Positions 7,296 to 15,560 are shown, numbered from the stretch's first letter. The stretch: DNA of 46,514 nt from Chloroflexota bacterium (GCA_028872875.1 JAGWOC010000020.1:1-46514); one strand, 5' to 3'. Numbers and translations are program-made. The notes: generated by a model not told the origin, from the letters alone.

Positions 7296-9182
7296 ATGAT
7301 CGCCACCCTGCGGCGGCTCCTGCCCGCGCTCGCGGTCGGCGCGGCCCTCCTCGCCGGCGTCGCCTCTGCACAGGATGCCTCGCTGACGCTGCAAGTCGTG
7401 AGCGTCACCGATGCGGGCTATCCGAAGGCCCAGGCCGTCGTGACGGTCGAGGACACGGCGAGCACCAGCTCGCCGGCGCTGACGCCTGACAGCGTCGCCG
7501 TCACGCTGAACGGTGCCCCGGCGAAGGTGCTGGCCACCCAGCTCGCATCGAGCCAGACGACGCCGCTCGATGTGCTGTTCCTGGTCGATGTCAGCGGCAG
7601 CATGGCCGGACAACCGCTGACGCTCGTGAAGGGCGCCGCGACCGCGTTCATCGCTCAACTCGCCCCGCAGGACCGCGTCGCGGTGATCGCCTTCAGTGAC
7701 AGGGTGCACGTGCTCCAGGACTACACGGCGGATCACGCCGCCGCGTCCGCGGTGATCGACCGCCTGCAGGCGTCCGGCAACACGGCGCTTTATGAGGCGA
7801 CCGCAGGCGCGGCACTCAAGGCGGCGACATCGAAGGCAAGCCGCCGCGCCATCATCCTGCTCAGCGACGGCGCGGATTACGGCTCCTCCGGCACGGTCTC
7901 GCGACAGCAGGCGATCGACGCGGCCGGCAAGGTCGGGGTGCCGTTCTTCGCCATCGGCGAGGGTACCGACATTGACCGCGCCTACCTGCAGCAGCTCGCT
8001 GCGGCCTCGAATGGACGCTACCTGGAGGCACCGGATCCGAGGCAGCTCGGCGACCTGTACGCCAGCATCGCGCGCCTGCTCCGCAGCCAGTACGTGATCA
8101 CGTTCGACGCCTCGGGCGTGCATGCCGCCGGCGACGTGCCAGTGACGGTGACGGTGCACAACGGCGCCCGCAGCGCGACCGGGAGCGCGTCCTATCACGC
8201 GCCACCGCCGCCGCCGGCCACGGTGTCGGTCGATGGCGTCCAGCCCGGCGAATCGCTGACCTCGCGGCGCACCGTCACCGCGCAGGTCGGGGGCGGCCAG
8301 GCCGTCTCGCGCGTCACCTTCCAGGTCGATGGCAAGACCGTCGCCGAAGCGACGTCACCACCCTACACGTATACGTACGACCCGGCCGCGTTCGGCGCCG
8401 GCGCCCATGAGCTTTCGGTCACCGCACAGGCAGCGAGTGGCCCGGTCACCTCGAAGGTCTCCTTCCTGTCCACACCGCCCGCGCGGGCGGCTGGCGGCGG
8501 GGGCGTAGACCCGCTGCTCCTCGTCGCCGCCGTCGTCGTGGCCATCCTGCTGGCGGGCGGGGTCCTCTTCCTGGCGCTGCGCAGGCGCCGGCGGGAAGAG
8601 ACGCCCCCACCGGTCGATGTCGCCTCGCTGCGTACCGTGCCAGCGCTTCCGCCCGAGGCCGCGCCAGTGGCACCGGAACCGGAGCCCGCATGGGCGCCCA
8701 TCGCCGAGCCGCGGGGCCTGCTGATCTCTCGCACCGGCGATGACCTCGGGAACGAGTACGTCATCGGCGGCAGCCCGGTGAGCATTGGCTCGGGCGAGCG
8801 GTGCGCGGTGCGCATCGCCGACCGCGGCCTCTCGGCGGTCGAGGCGCGCGTCTGGGTGCGTGACGGCCAGTTGATGCTGCACCGCATGATGAGCCTGAAC
8901 GCGATCGCCAACGAGGGCGTGACCGGCGGCTGGTCGATCCTCGAGCCGGGCGACACGTTCCAGCTTGGTCCGCACACCTTCGAGTTCCGCCTGTTGCCGG
9001 TCCCGGCACCCGAACGCGATCCCTCCGACATCCCGAACGTGCTGCGGGATCCGGACGAGCCGCCGCGGGCCCCCGGTTCCGGCTTCACCGCCGCACCCGA
9101 ACCGGCGCGTCTGCGCCTCCTGGAACTGATGCCGAAGAACGACGTCAATACCCCGCCGGACCGGGACGAGCGCGCGAGCTGA
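7296..9182 (+). CDS. Membrane vWA-domain protein with cytoplasmic FHA-like domain
   Basis: 628 residues from the ATG at 7296, which gives a clear signal peptide (cleavage near ASA-QD, residue 26). Order: vWA domain (about 91-265) with the MIDAS motif DVSGS at 98-102; a beta-rich Ig-like region (about 305-395); a transmembrane helix at about 405-428 followed by an Arg stop-transfer; a Pro-rich linker; an FHA-like domain at about 474-566; and a disordered tail. The vWA part should be outside the cell and the FHA part inside. In the FHA fold the usual phosphothreonine-contact residues look changed: the IGR arginine is Ser (SIGSGERC) and the SxxH histidine is Glu (SAVEA), so phosphopeptide binding is doubtful. 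It is divergent from the AAA+ ATPase and upstream of the tad genes, which suggests a sensor or assembly factor for the pilus. Confidence 0.85.
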   Translation: MIATLRRLLPALAVGAALLAGVASAQDASLTLQVVSVTDAGYPKAQAVVTVEDTASTSSPALTPDSVAVTLNGAPAKVLATQLASSQTTPLDVLFLVDVSGSMAGQPLTLVKGAATAFIAQLAPQDRVAVIAFSDRVHVLQDYTADHAAASAVIDRLQASGNTALYEATAGAALKAATSKASRRAIILLSDGADYGSSGTVSRQQAIDAAGKVGVPFFAIGEGTDIDRAYLQQLAAASNGRYLEAPDPRQLGDLYASIARLLRSQYVITFDASGVHAAGDVPVTVTVHNGARSATGSASYHAPPPPPATVSVDGVQPGESLTSRRTVTAQVGGGQAVSRVTFQVDGKTVAEATSPPYTYTYDPAAFGAGAHELSVTAQAASGPVTSKVSFLSTPPARAAGGGGVDPLLLVAAVVVAILLAGGVLFLALRRRRREETPPPVDVASLRTVPALPPEAAPVAPEPEPAWAPIAEPRGLLISRTGDDLGNEYVIGGSPVSIGSGERCAVRIADRGLSAVEARVWVRDGQLMLHRMMSLNAIANEGVTGGWSILEPGDTFQLGPHTFEFRLLPVPAPERDPSDIPNVLRDPDEPPRAPGSGFTAAPEPARLRLLELMPKNDVNTPPDRDERAS

Positions 9183-9184
9183 CC

Positions 9185-9238
9185 GCCGGCCCGGGCGCCG
9201 GCGGCGATGGCGGTGATTGCTGGCCGGCTTGTCCGGCC
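9185..9238. terminator. Tandem GC hairpins after the vWA-FHA gene
   Basis: A GCCGGC-CCGGGC-GCCGGC palindrome (9185-9202) and a GGCCGG-CTTGT-CCGGCC hairpin (9222-9238) directly follow the stop codon. There is no U-tract, so termination is only suggested. Confidence 0.3.
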
Positions 9239-9279
9239 GCCGTCGCAAGCCGCAGTGCCGTCCAGGCACGCCGTACCCC

Positions 9280-9307
9280 TCAAGCGCCGCCCTCCTCCTG
9301 CCGATGT
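9280..9307 (+). promoter_or_regulatory. Sigma-28-like promoter of the ECF sigma gene
   Basis: TCAAGCGC, 12 nt, GCCGATGT. The -35 part shares AAGCGC with the cpaB promoter, and the -10 part shares GCCGAT. It lies about 90 nt before the start codon at 9398. Confidence 0.5.
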
Positions 9308-9397
9308 TCATTGGGACGTAAGGGAATGCCCTGTCAGGAACCGCAGGATCCCCTGCTCCCGTCGATGTGCGCCGCCGACTGTTGGAGAGGGTCCCGC

Positions 9398-9973
9398 ATG
9401 GTCAGCCTGGGTGCGCCCGCCCCGCGTCCCAACGACGACACGCCCCTCGTCCTGCGCGCCATCCAGCGCGATGAGGAGGCGTTCGCGGAGCTGTACGAGC
9501 GCCACATCGTGCGGGTCTATCGTCACATCTATTACATGGTCGGGAACGCCGCGGAGGCTGAGGACCTGGCGTCGCAGACCTTTCTGCGCGCGTGGGAGGC
9601 GATTGAGCGCTACCAGGTGCGCGGTGCGCCCTTCGTCTCCTGGCTTCTCCGCATCGCGCACAACCTCGGCGTCAGCCACCTGCGGTCGAAGCGGGAGTCG
9701 TCGCAGCTTCACGACGGGATCGTCGACGACACGATGCGGCGCGACCCGGAATCGGCCTATCAGCAGACCGCCGAGGAGGAGTTGGTCAGGGAAGCGATCC
9801 TGCGGCTCCGCGACGAGCAGCGCCAGGTGATCATTCTGCGCTTCATCGAGGATCTAGATTACCGGGAAGTGGCCGAGATTATCGGTAAGAGTGTCGCGGC
9901 GATCCGCGTCATTCAGCACCGCGCGCTCAACGCCTTGCGCAAGCAGATGAAGCTCCTGGACCCGGCGGTCTGA
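9398..9973 (+). CDS. ECF-type RNA polymerase sigma factor
   Basis: 191 residues with only the two core sigma-70 regions: region 2 (about 25-75, DEEAFAELYERH...EDLASQTFLRAW) and region 4 (about 130-185, LRDEQRQVIILRFIEDLDYREVAEIIG with its helix-turn-helix). Extracytoplasmic-function sigma factors direct polymerase to a small regulon. The start at 9398 is chosen for GGAGAGG just upstream; the frame runs on without a better start. No anti-sigma factor gene adjoins it. Its place between the vWA-FHA gene and cpaB makes the pilus locus its likely target or partner in regulation. The promoters found here look sigma-28-like rather than the usual ECF GGAAC/CGTC type. Confidence 0.88.
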   Translation: MVSLGAPAPRPNDDTPLVLRAIQRDEEAFAELYERHIVRVYRHIYYMVGNAAEAEDLASQTFLRAWEAIERYQVRGAPFVSWLLRIAHNLGVSHLRSKRESSQLHDGIVDDTMRRDPESAYQQTAEEELVREAILRLRDEQRQVIILRFIEDLDYREVAEIIGKSVAAIRVIQHRALNALRKQMKLLDPAV

Positions 9974-10045
9974 GGGCGACGGGCGGGAGCGCCTGTGGAG
10001 CAGGTCGGGGGGCAGGGGACAGTCCTGGCATCGTGGGAGTTGGTG

Positions 10046-10072
10046 GCCGGGAGCCGTAAAGCGCGTCCCGGC
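10046..10072. other. Inverted repeat at the cpaB promoter
   Basis: GCCGGGA (10046-10052) and TCCCGGC (10066-10072) flank the -35 box of the cpaB promoter. It could be an operator or a terminator for the sigma gene transcript. Confidence 0.35.
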
Positions 10073-10083
10073 AGGGCCGATAC
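10057..10083 (+). promoter_or_regulatory. Sigma-28 (FliA/WhiG)-like promoter of the tad operon
   Basis: TAAA (10057-10060), exactly 15 nt, then GCCGATAC (10076-10083). This matches the FliA/WhiG consensus TAAA-N15-GCCGATAA at 11 of 12 bases with ideal spacing. It lies about 55 nt before the cpaB start codon. Confidence 0.65.
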
Positions 10084-10137
10084 CTATACAGCCCGGTGGG
10101 CCGAACGGCCCGTATGCACACATGGGGGAATCTAGCC

Positions 10138-11010
10138 ATGGCACGATCAGTCGCGGGTGGCGTCTCGCCGAGTAGGTTGAACAGGAAGTTCCTCGTCGTG
10201 GCGGTGTTGCTCGCCGTCCTCAGCGCGGTGCTCGTCTACGCCAAGATCTCCGCCAAGAGCGGGACGACCACGGTCAGCTCGGGCACCGGCACCCAGGCCG
10301 TCGTCGTCGCCAAGACCGCCATCCAGCCGCGCACGGTCGTCACGGCCGACCAACTGGTGCTGAAGAGCATCTCGGCCAGCGCCGTCATCGGCGGCTCGTT
10401 CAGCAACATCGCCGAGGTCGTGGGCCGGACGGCCAAGTACCCCATCCAGGCGAACGAGCAGCTCACCGCGAGCAACGTGATCGATACGAGCAAGCCGGTC
10501 TCCGGCTCGGCCCTGTCGTTCGTCATCCCCGCGGGCAAGCGGGCCATGTCGATCCAGGCCTCCCAGGTGAGTAACGCTGGCGGCCTGATCCTGCCCGGTG
10601 ACTTCGTGGACATCATCTGGACCTGCTGCAGCGGCAAGGCGATCATCGCCAAGACGCTCCTGCACAACGTCCAGGTGGCCGCGGTCGCGCAGACGATCGT
10701 GGACTCCGGTCCCGTGACCAGCGCCAGCACGACACCCGCCGCGGGCGGAAGCTCGACGGCGCCCGTCGCGGCCGGCGCGGCGAAGCCCGACCCCGGTGCC
10801 CAGACGGTGACGCTGCTGCTGACGCCGCAGGAGGCCGAGCAAGTGTTCCTGGCGGAGCAGAACGGCACGTTCCGCATGGACCTGCGGGGCATCAGCGACA
10901 CCAACACGACCGACCCGGGGGTCGTCAACCTGTTGAACATCCTGCCGCCCTCCGCGCTCGCGGGTATCCCCGACGTGCTCAAGCCGGATGGCTACAAGCC
11001 GGGCCAGTAA
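10138..11010 (+). CDS. cpaB: Flp pilus assembly protein CpaB/RcpC
   Basis: 290 residues. A single N-terminal membrane segment (about 18-36) is followed by a SAF domain (about 50-115, TQAVVVAKTAIQPRTVVTAD) and the CpaB C-terminal domain (VIPAGKRAMSIQAS...GLILPGDFVDIIWTC). A Ser/Thr/Ala/Pro linker lies near 195-225. In diderms CpaB/RcpC works with the secretin; here it probably sits outside the single membrane and interacts with the cell wall or the pilus base. The start at 10138 is preceded by a purine-rich GGGGGAA. It is the first gene of the tad operon and follows the sigma-28-like promoter. Confidence 0.88.
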   Translation: MARSVAGGVSPSRLNRKFLVVAVLLAVLSAVLVYAKISAKSGTTTVSSGTGTQAVVVAKTAIQPRTVVTADQLVLKSISASAVIGGSFSNIAEVVGRTAKYPIQANEQLTASNVIDTSKPVSGSALSFVIPAGKRAMSIQASQVSNAGGLILPGDFVDIIWTCCSGKAIIAKTLLHNVQVAAVAQTIVDSGPVTSASTTPAAGGSSTAPVAAGAAKPDPGAQTVTLLLTPQEAEQVFLAEQNGTFRMDLRGISDTNTTDPGVVNLLNILPPSALAGIPDVLKPDGYKPGQ

Positions 11011-11085
11011 GTCGCAGGATCGTCGTCGGGACGCGGAAGAGGCAGCGGGCAGCGGACGCGCGGGAGCGTAGGAGACGTAGGAGAG

Positions 11086-12279
11086 ATGGCGCGAAACCCT
11101 GAGATCGTCACCGTCGACCCGGACCTCGGCACGAGGGCCGAGACGAAGCGCGCCGCGCAGATCGCCCACTTCACGGTCGTCGGCGAGGCCGGGTACGGGG
11201 TCGAGGCGGTGACGGTCGCGAAGGAGCACACGCCGGACGTCTTCCTCGTGTCGTTCGAGGAGCCGGTCGCGCTTGCCCTCCAGACCATCGAGTCGCTGGC
11301 CGACGCGGCTCCGGGCGCGCCGACCATCGTCTACTCGTCGCTGGCCGACGCGAACTCCGTGCGCCGGGCGATGGTCGCCGGGGCGCGCGACTACATCATC
11401 AAGCCGCTCAAGCCGGAGGACCTCAGCCGCGCCGTCTACGGCGTGCTCGAGCAGGAGGAGCGCAAGCGCCTGCGCGCCGACGGCCAGGTGGCCGACACGG
11501 CGGCGCGCGGCACCGTCATCACCGTCTTCGGCGCCAAGGGAGGCATCGGCAAGACCACGATCTCCACCAACCTGGCGACGACACTCGCCAAGATCACCGG
11601 CGCCAGCGTCTGCCTGCTCGATATGGACACGCGCTTCGGCGACGTCGCGATCATGATGGACATCGCCGTCGAGGCGAGCATCGCCGACGTGGCGCGCCAC
11701 CTCGACACGCTGGATCGCGACAAGATCCGCGACTACCTCGTCAAGCACCACAGCGGCGTCTCGATCCTGCCGGCGCCGCTGCACCCGACCGAGTGGCGCA
11801 ACCTGACGCCGCAGCACATCGAGAAGATCGTCGAGCTGCTGGCGCAGACGCACGACTTCGTCGTCATCGACACCCCCGGCACCTTCAACGAGCTGATCGC
11901 GACGACGCTCGAGCTGGCGAACCTGATCCTCCTCGTCACGAGCATGGACATCGCGAGCATCAAGGACACCGCGCTGGCGCTCGAGATGCTGCGCGCCGCC
12001 GGCGTCAGCGAGGACAAGGTCAAGCTCACGATCAACCACTCGACCGCCGCGAACAGCCTTCGCGAGGAAGACGTGTCGCGCGTGCTGGAATACGACGTCT
12101 TCTGGCGCATCCCGCACGACCTGGCGGTGTCCAGCAGCACCCAGCTCGGGCAGCCGATCGTCATCGCGAAGCCCTATGCGCGGGTGTCGCGCTCGATTAT
12201 CGACCTCGCGCACACGCTGACGGGCACCAGGCAGGACAAGCGGGGATTCCTCGACCGGTTCCTCGGCCGGTCGGCCTGA
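11086..12279 (+). CDS. cpaE: Pilus assembly ATPase CpaE/TadZ (pseudo-receiver + ParA/MinD ATPase)
   Basis: 397 residues. The N-terminal 125 residues are a response-regulator-like fold, but the place of the phosphoacceptor Asp reads FLVSFEEP with Ser instead, so it is a pseudo-receiver. The C-terminal part is a ParA/MinD ATPase with deviant Walker A KGGIGKTT (151-158), LLDMDTRFGD, and VVIDTPG. TadZ/CpaE localises the Tad machine to a site in the cell. A strong ribosome-binding site (GGAGA) precedes the ATG. It lies 75 nt after cpaB and 26 nt before cpaF in the same operon. Confidence 0.88.
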   Translation: MARNPEIVTVDPDLGTRAETKRAAQIAHFTVVGEAGYGVEAVTVAKEHTPDVFLVSFEEPVALALQTIESLADAAPGAPTIVYSSLADANSVRRAMVAGARDYIIKPLKPEDLSRAVYGVLEQEERKRLRADGQVADTAARGTVITVFGAKGGIGKTTISTNLATTLAKITGASVCLLDMDTRFGDVAIMMDIAVEASIADVARHLDTLDRDKIRDYLVKHHSGVSILPAPLHPTEWRNLTPQHIEKIVELLAQTHDFVVIDTPGTFNELIATTLELANLILLVTSMDIASIKDTALALEMLRAAGVSEDKVKLTINHSTAANSLREEDVSRVLEYDVFWRIPHDLAVSSSTQLGQPIVIAKPYARVSRSIIDLAHTLTGTRQDKRGFLDRFLGRSA

Positions 12280-12305
12280 ACGGACGCCTGCGGGAGGCAG
12301 AGAAC

Positions 12306-13658
12306 ATGAGTCAGTTTCAGTGGCAGTCGCGCAAAGTGCAGCCCGGCGGGGGCGGGAACTACCAGCGTCCGAACAGCCTGTCGCAGAACGTCGTCGCCCT
12401 GAACGAGCTGAAGTTCACGCTGCACCAGCGGCTGATCGAGGAACTCGACCCGAACAAGCTCGAGGGGCTGGCCAAGGACAAGGCCCGCGAGGCCGTCGAG
12501 CAGGCGGCGCGCACGCTGATCGCGCAGGAGATGCCCGGCATCGTGGGCACGACGCGCGACGAGCTGGTATCCGCCGTGGCCGACGAGGTGCTGGGCTTCG
12601 GTCCGCTCGAACCGCTCCTGCGCGACAACGCGATCTCCGAAGTGATGGTCAACGCGCCGGATACGGTCTTCTATGAGAAGGAAGGGCGCCTCTACCTCAG
12701 CTCGGTGCGCTTTCGCGATGACAACCACATCATGCGGATCGTCGAACGTATCGTCGCACCGCTGGGGCGCCGGGTCGACGAGTCGTCGCCTATGGTGGAC
12801 GCGCGCCTCCCCGACGGCTCGCGCGTCAACGTCATCATCCCGCCCGTGGCGCCGAAGAGCCCGACGATCACCATCCGCAAGTTCCGCACGGACAAGATGA
12901 CGATGAACGACCTCATCGCCACGGGCGCCCTGACGAACGATCTCGCGGAGTTCTTCCGCGCGTCGGTGCAGGCCAAGCTCAGCATCCTCATCTCCGGTGG
13001 CACCGGCTCCGGCAAGACCACCATGCTCAATGCCCTCTCCGCGTTCATCCCGGACACCGAGCGCATCGTCACCATCGAAGACCCCACGGAGCTCCAGCTC
13101 CAGCAGGGCCACGTCGTCACGCTCGAGGCACGCCCCGCGTCGCTCGAAGGCAAGGGCGAGGTGACGCAGCGCGACCTCGTCCGCAACGCCCTGCGCATGC
13201 GCCCCGACCGCATCATCGTCGGCGAGGTGCGCGGCGCGGAGGCCTTCGACATGCTGCAGGCGATGAATACCGGCCACGAGGGATCACTGGGGACCGTGCA
13301 CGCCAACACGCCGCGCGACGCCCTCGCCCGCATCGAGAACATGGTGATGATGGCGGGGTTCGAGCTGCCGGTGAAGGCGATCCGCGAGCAGATGCAGTCG
13401 GCGATCCACCTCGTCATCCAGATCGCCCGCTTCCCGGACGGCACGCGGAAGGTCGTCACGGTGGCCGAAGTCTCCGGCATGGAGGGCCAGATCGTCACGA
13501 TGCAGGATCTGTTCCGCTTCGAGCAGACCGGCGTCGACACGGACGGACGGGTTCTCGGCGAGCTGCGCACGACCGGCATCCGGCCGCGCTTCACCGAGAA
13601 GTTCCAGGTCTCCGGCATCCACCTGCCGCCCGACCTGTTCGCAATCGCGGGGGCCTAG
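12306..13658 (+). CDS. cpaF: Pilus assembly/secretion ATPase CpaF/TadA
   Basis: 450 residues, a type II/IV secretion ATPase of the VirB11/TadA kind: Walker A GGTGSGKTT (231-239), Asp box IEDPTELQLQ (258-267), Walker B RIIVGEVRG (302-310) and His box GHEGSLGTVHAN. It is the hexameric motor that powers extrusion of Flp pili. I used the ATG at 12306, preceded by a GGGAGG-type site and starting just after cpaE ends; the open frame upstream is a shadow of cpaE. The stop codon abuts the tadB start (13659), so the genes are translationally coupled. Confidence 0.93.
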   Translation: MSQFQWQSRKVQPGGGGNYQRPNSLSQNVVALNELKFTLHQRLIEELDPNKLEGLAKDKAREAVEQAARTLIAQEMPGIVGTTRDELVSAVADEVLGFGPLEPLLRDNAISEVMVNAPDTVFYEKEGRLYLSSVRFRDDNHIMRIVERIVAPLGRRVDESSPMVDARLPDGSRVNVIIPPVAPKSPTITIRKFRTDKMTMNDLIATGALTNDLAEFFRASVQAKLSILISGGTGSGKTTMLNALSAFIPDTERIVTIEDPTELQLQQGHVVTLEARPASLEGKGEVTQRDLVRNALRMRPDRIIVGEVRGAEAFDMLQAMNTGHEGSLGTVHANTPRDALARIENMVMMAGFELPVKAIREQMQSAIHLVIQIARFPDGTRKVVTVAEVSGMEGQIVTMQDLFRFEQTGVDTDGRVLGELRTTGIRPRFTEKFQVSGIHLPPDLFAIAGA

Positions 13659-14630
13659 ATGGATCCACTCGCCGCAGTCGCCGCCTTCTCCGTGATGACC
13701 ACGGTCGTGATCGCCATGTTCGCCTTCTGGGGTTCAGCGGTGACGGGCGACGCGAACGTGCGCGGCCGCCTGCAAGGGCTGATGTCCGGCACGTCCGTGA
13801 TCGATGTGTCGACGCCGGGTGCGCTCCGCCAGGCCCCGTCCGGCAGGAGCATCATCCGCAACCTCGTGGGAGTCGAGCTCCGCGAGAAGCTGGCGACCCA
13901 GCTCGAGCGGGCGGACCTCACGCTTCAGCCGGGCGAGTACGTGCTCCTGCGCTTCGGCCTCGCCTTCCTGGGCCTGATCGTCACGGTCTTCCTGATCCAG
14001 GGCACGTTCGGCTACGTCGCGGCGGCGGTAGCCGCCGTCGTCGGCTACAACCTGCCGAAGGTCTACATGACGCGGCGGCGCGACAAGCGTGTCGAGAAGC
14101 TGAACGCCCAGCTCCCCGAGGCGCTGACGATCATCTCGAACGCGCTGAAGGCCGGCTTCGGCCTGCTGCAGGCGCTGAACAGCGCGGCCGACCAGCTCGA
14201 GCACCCGATCGCCACGGAGCTCGGCCGCACGATCCACGAGATGAACATCGGCTCCAGCGCGGAGGAGTCCCTGCTCGCGCTGAGCGAGCGCTCCGGCAGC
14301 TACGACCTCGACATCGTGGTCACCGCCATCCTGGTCCAGCGGACCGTCGGCGGCAATCTCGGCGAAATCCTCGACACGGTTGCCGAGACGATGCGCGACC
14401 GCATCCGCATCCGGGGCGAGATCCGGACGCTGACGTCGCAACAGAAGCTGACGGGCATCGTGATCGGCCTGCTCCCAATCGGCATCGGCGTGCTGTTCCA
14501 GATCATGAGTCCGGGCTACATCAACCCGCTATTCACCACGACGATGGGCAAGATCCTGATCGGCCTGGCGGTCGTGCTCGAGGTGATCGGCGTCCTCGTC
14601 ATCCAGCGCATTCTGAAGATCGAGGTGTAG
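13659..14630 (+). CDS. tadB: Tad pilus inner-membrane platform protein TadB
   Basis: 323 residues with a T2SSF (GspF-like) domain. Hydrophobic segments are at the N-terminus (about 5-25), around 95-140 (two) and at the C-terminus (about 268-320, two). The cytoplasmic part contains LPEALTIISNALKAGFGLLQAL, typical of the TadB/TadC family. It forms the membrane platform with TadC, on which the CpaF ATPase acts. It starts immediately after the cpaF stop and is followed by tadC after 3 nt. Confidence 0.9.
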   Translation: MDPLAAVAAFSVMTTVVIAMFAFWGSAVTGDANVRGRLQGLMSGTSVIDVSTPGALRQAPSGRSIIRNLVGVELREKLATQLERADLTLQPGEYVLLRFGLAFLGLIVTVFLIQGTFGYVAAAVAAVVGYNLPKVYMTRRRDKRVEKLNAQLPEALTIISNALKAGFGLLQALNSAADQLEHPIATELGRTIHEMNIGSSAEESLLALSERSGSYDLDIVVTAILVQRTVGGNLGEILDTVAETMRDRIRIRGEIRTLTSQQKLTGIVIGLLPIGIGVLFQIMSPGYINPLFTTTMGKILIGLAVVLEVIGVLVIQRILKIEV

Positions 14631-14633
14631 CGC

Positions 14634-15560
14634 ATGCCCATCGACCCGCTCGCCCTCCTCGCCGCCGGCCTGATTGCCGCCACCGTCCTGTTCTTCGTGC
14701 TCGGCCTCGCCGCGACGGGCCCAGGAAGCGCACTCGCGCGGCAGCGGCTCGAGGCGCTCAAGCGCGGCGCCGCAGCCGATGAGCCGCCCATCGAGTCGCA
14801 CTCGCTCCAGGCCCGCGTGCTCGCTCCGCTCTTCCAGGGCGGCGTGCGCGCCTTCGGGAGCCTGCTGCCCAAGTCCGTGCTGAGCGGCGTCGAGCGCAAG
14901 CTCGTCATCGCCGGCGAGCCAATGACGATGAACGGCTTCCTGACCATGGTCTTCGTCTCGACGGCGGCATCGAGCGGCTTCGGTATCCTCATCCTCGTCG
15001 CATCGGGGACGGCGTTCTCCATCAAGACGATTGGCATCGTGGCGCTCATCTCCCTGATCGGCCTCTACCTGCCGTTCTGGATCGTCGGCTCGCGCGCGAA
15101 GCAGCGGCAGGCGGCGATCATCAAGAAGCTGCCCGACGCCTTCGACCTGATCACCACCTGCGTCGAAGCGGGCCTCGGCCTCGATGCGGCGCTCTCGCGC
15201 GTGGCGGAGAAGGTCGAAGGCCCCTTTGCGCAGGAGCTGGCGCGCGCGCTCCGTGACATCGCCCTCGGCAAGTCGCGGCGCGATGCGCTCAAGGAACTGG
15301 GCGAGCGCACGGCCGTGCCGGACCTCGTCCAGTTCACGAACGCCGTCATCCAGGCGGAGTCGATGGGCTCGTCGATCGGCGCCGTGCTGCGCGTGCAGGC
15401 GGACCAGCTCCGCGTGCGGCGGCGCCAGCGCGCGGAGGAAGCCGCGTACAAGGCGCCGGTGAAGATGCTCTTCCCGCTCGTGCTGTTCATCTTCCCGACG
15501 CTGTTCATCGTGATCCTTGGCCCGGCCGGCATCACGATCACGCAGAGCTTCCCGAAGTAG
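14634..15560 (+). CDS. tadC: Tad pilus inner-membrane platform protein TadC
   Basis: 308 residues with a T2SSF domain: an N-terminal hydrophobic helix, two helices around 95-145, the LPDAFDLITTCVEAGLGLDAAL motif region, and a C-terminal helix pair with MLFPLVLFIFPTLFIVILGPA. It partners TadB. It is the last gene of the operon before a good intrinsic terminator (15589-15616). No prepilin (flp), prepilin peptidase (tadV/cpaA) or TadE/F-type minor pilin gene follows, so these must lie elsewhere. Confidence 0.9.
   Translation: MPIDPLALLAAGLIAATVLFFVLGLAATGPGSALARQRLEALKRGAAADEPPIESHSLQARVLAPLFQGGVRAFGSLLPKSVLSGVERKLVIAGEPMTMNGFLTMVFVSTAASSGFGILILVASGTAFSIKTIGIVALISLIGLYLPFWIVGSRAKQRQAAIIKKLPDAFDLITTCVEAGLGLDAALSRVAEKVEGPFAQELARALRDIALGKSRRDALKELGERTAVPDLVQFTNAVIQAESMGSSIGAVLRVQADQLRVRRRQRAEEAAYKAPVKMLFPLVLFIFPTLFIVILGPAGITITQSFPK

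Noticed and set aside
6665-7408. A 247-codon minus-strand frame in the AAA+/vWA divergent region
   Set aside because: Ser/Pro/Arg-rich without domains; it overlaps the start of the vWA gene and contains the inverted repeats.
10147-12213. A 688-codon open frame on the minus strand across cpaB/cpaE
   Set aside because: It is antisense to two well-identified Tad genes and consists of Arg/Asp/His/Gly-rich sequence, typical of a GC-rich shadow frame.
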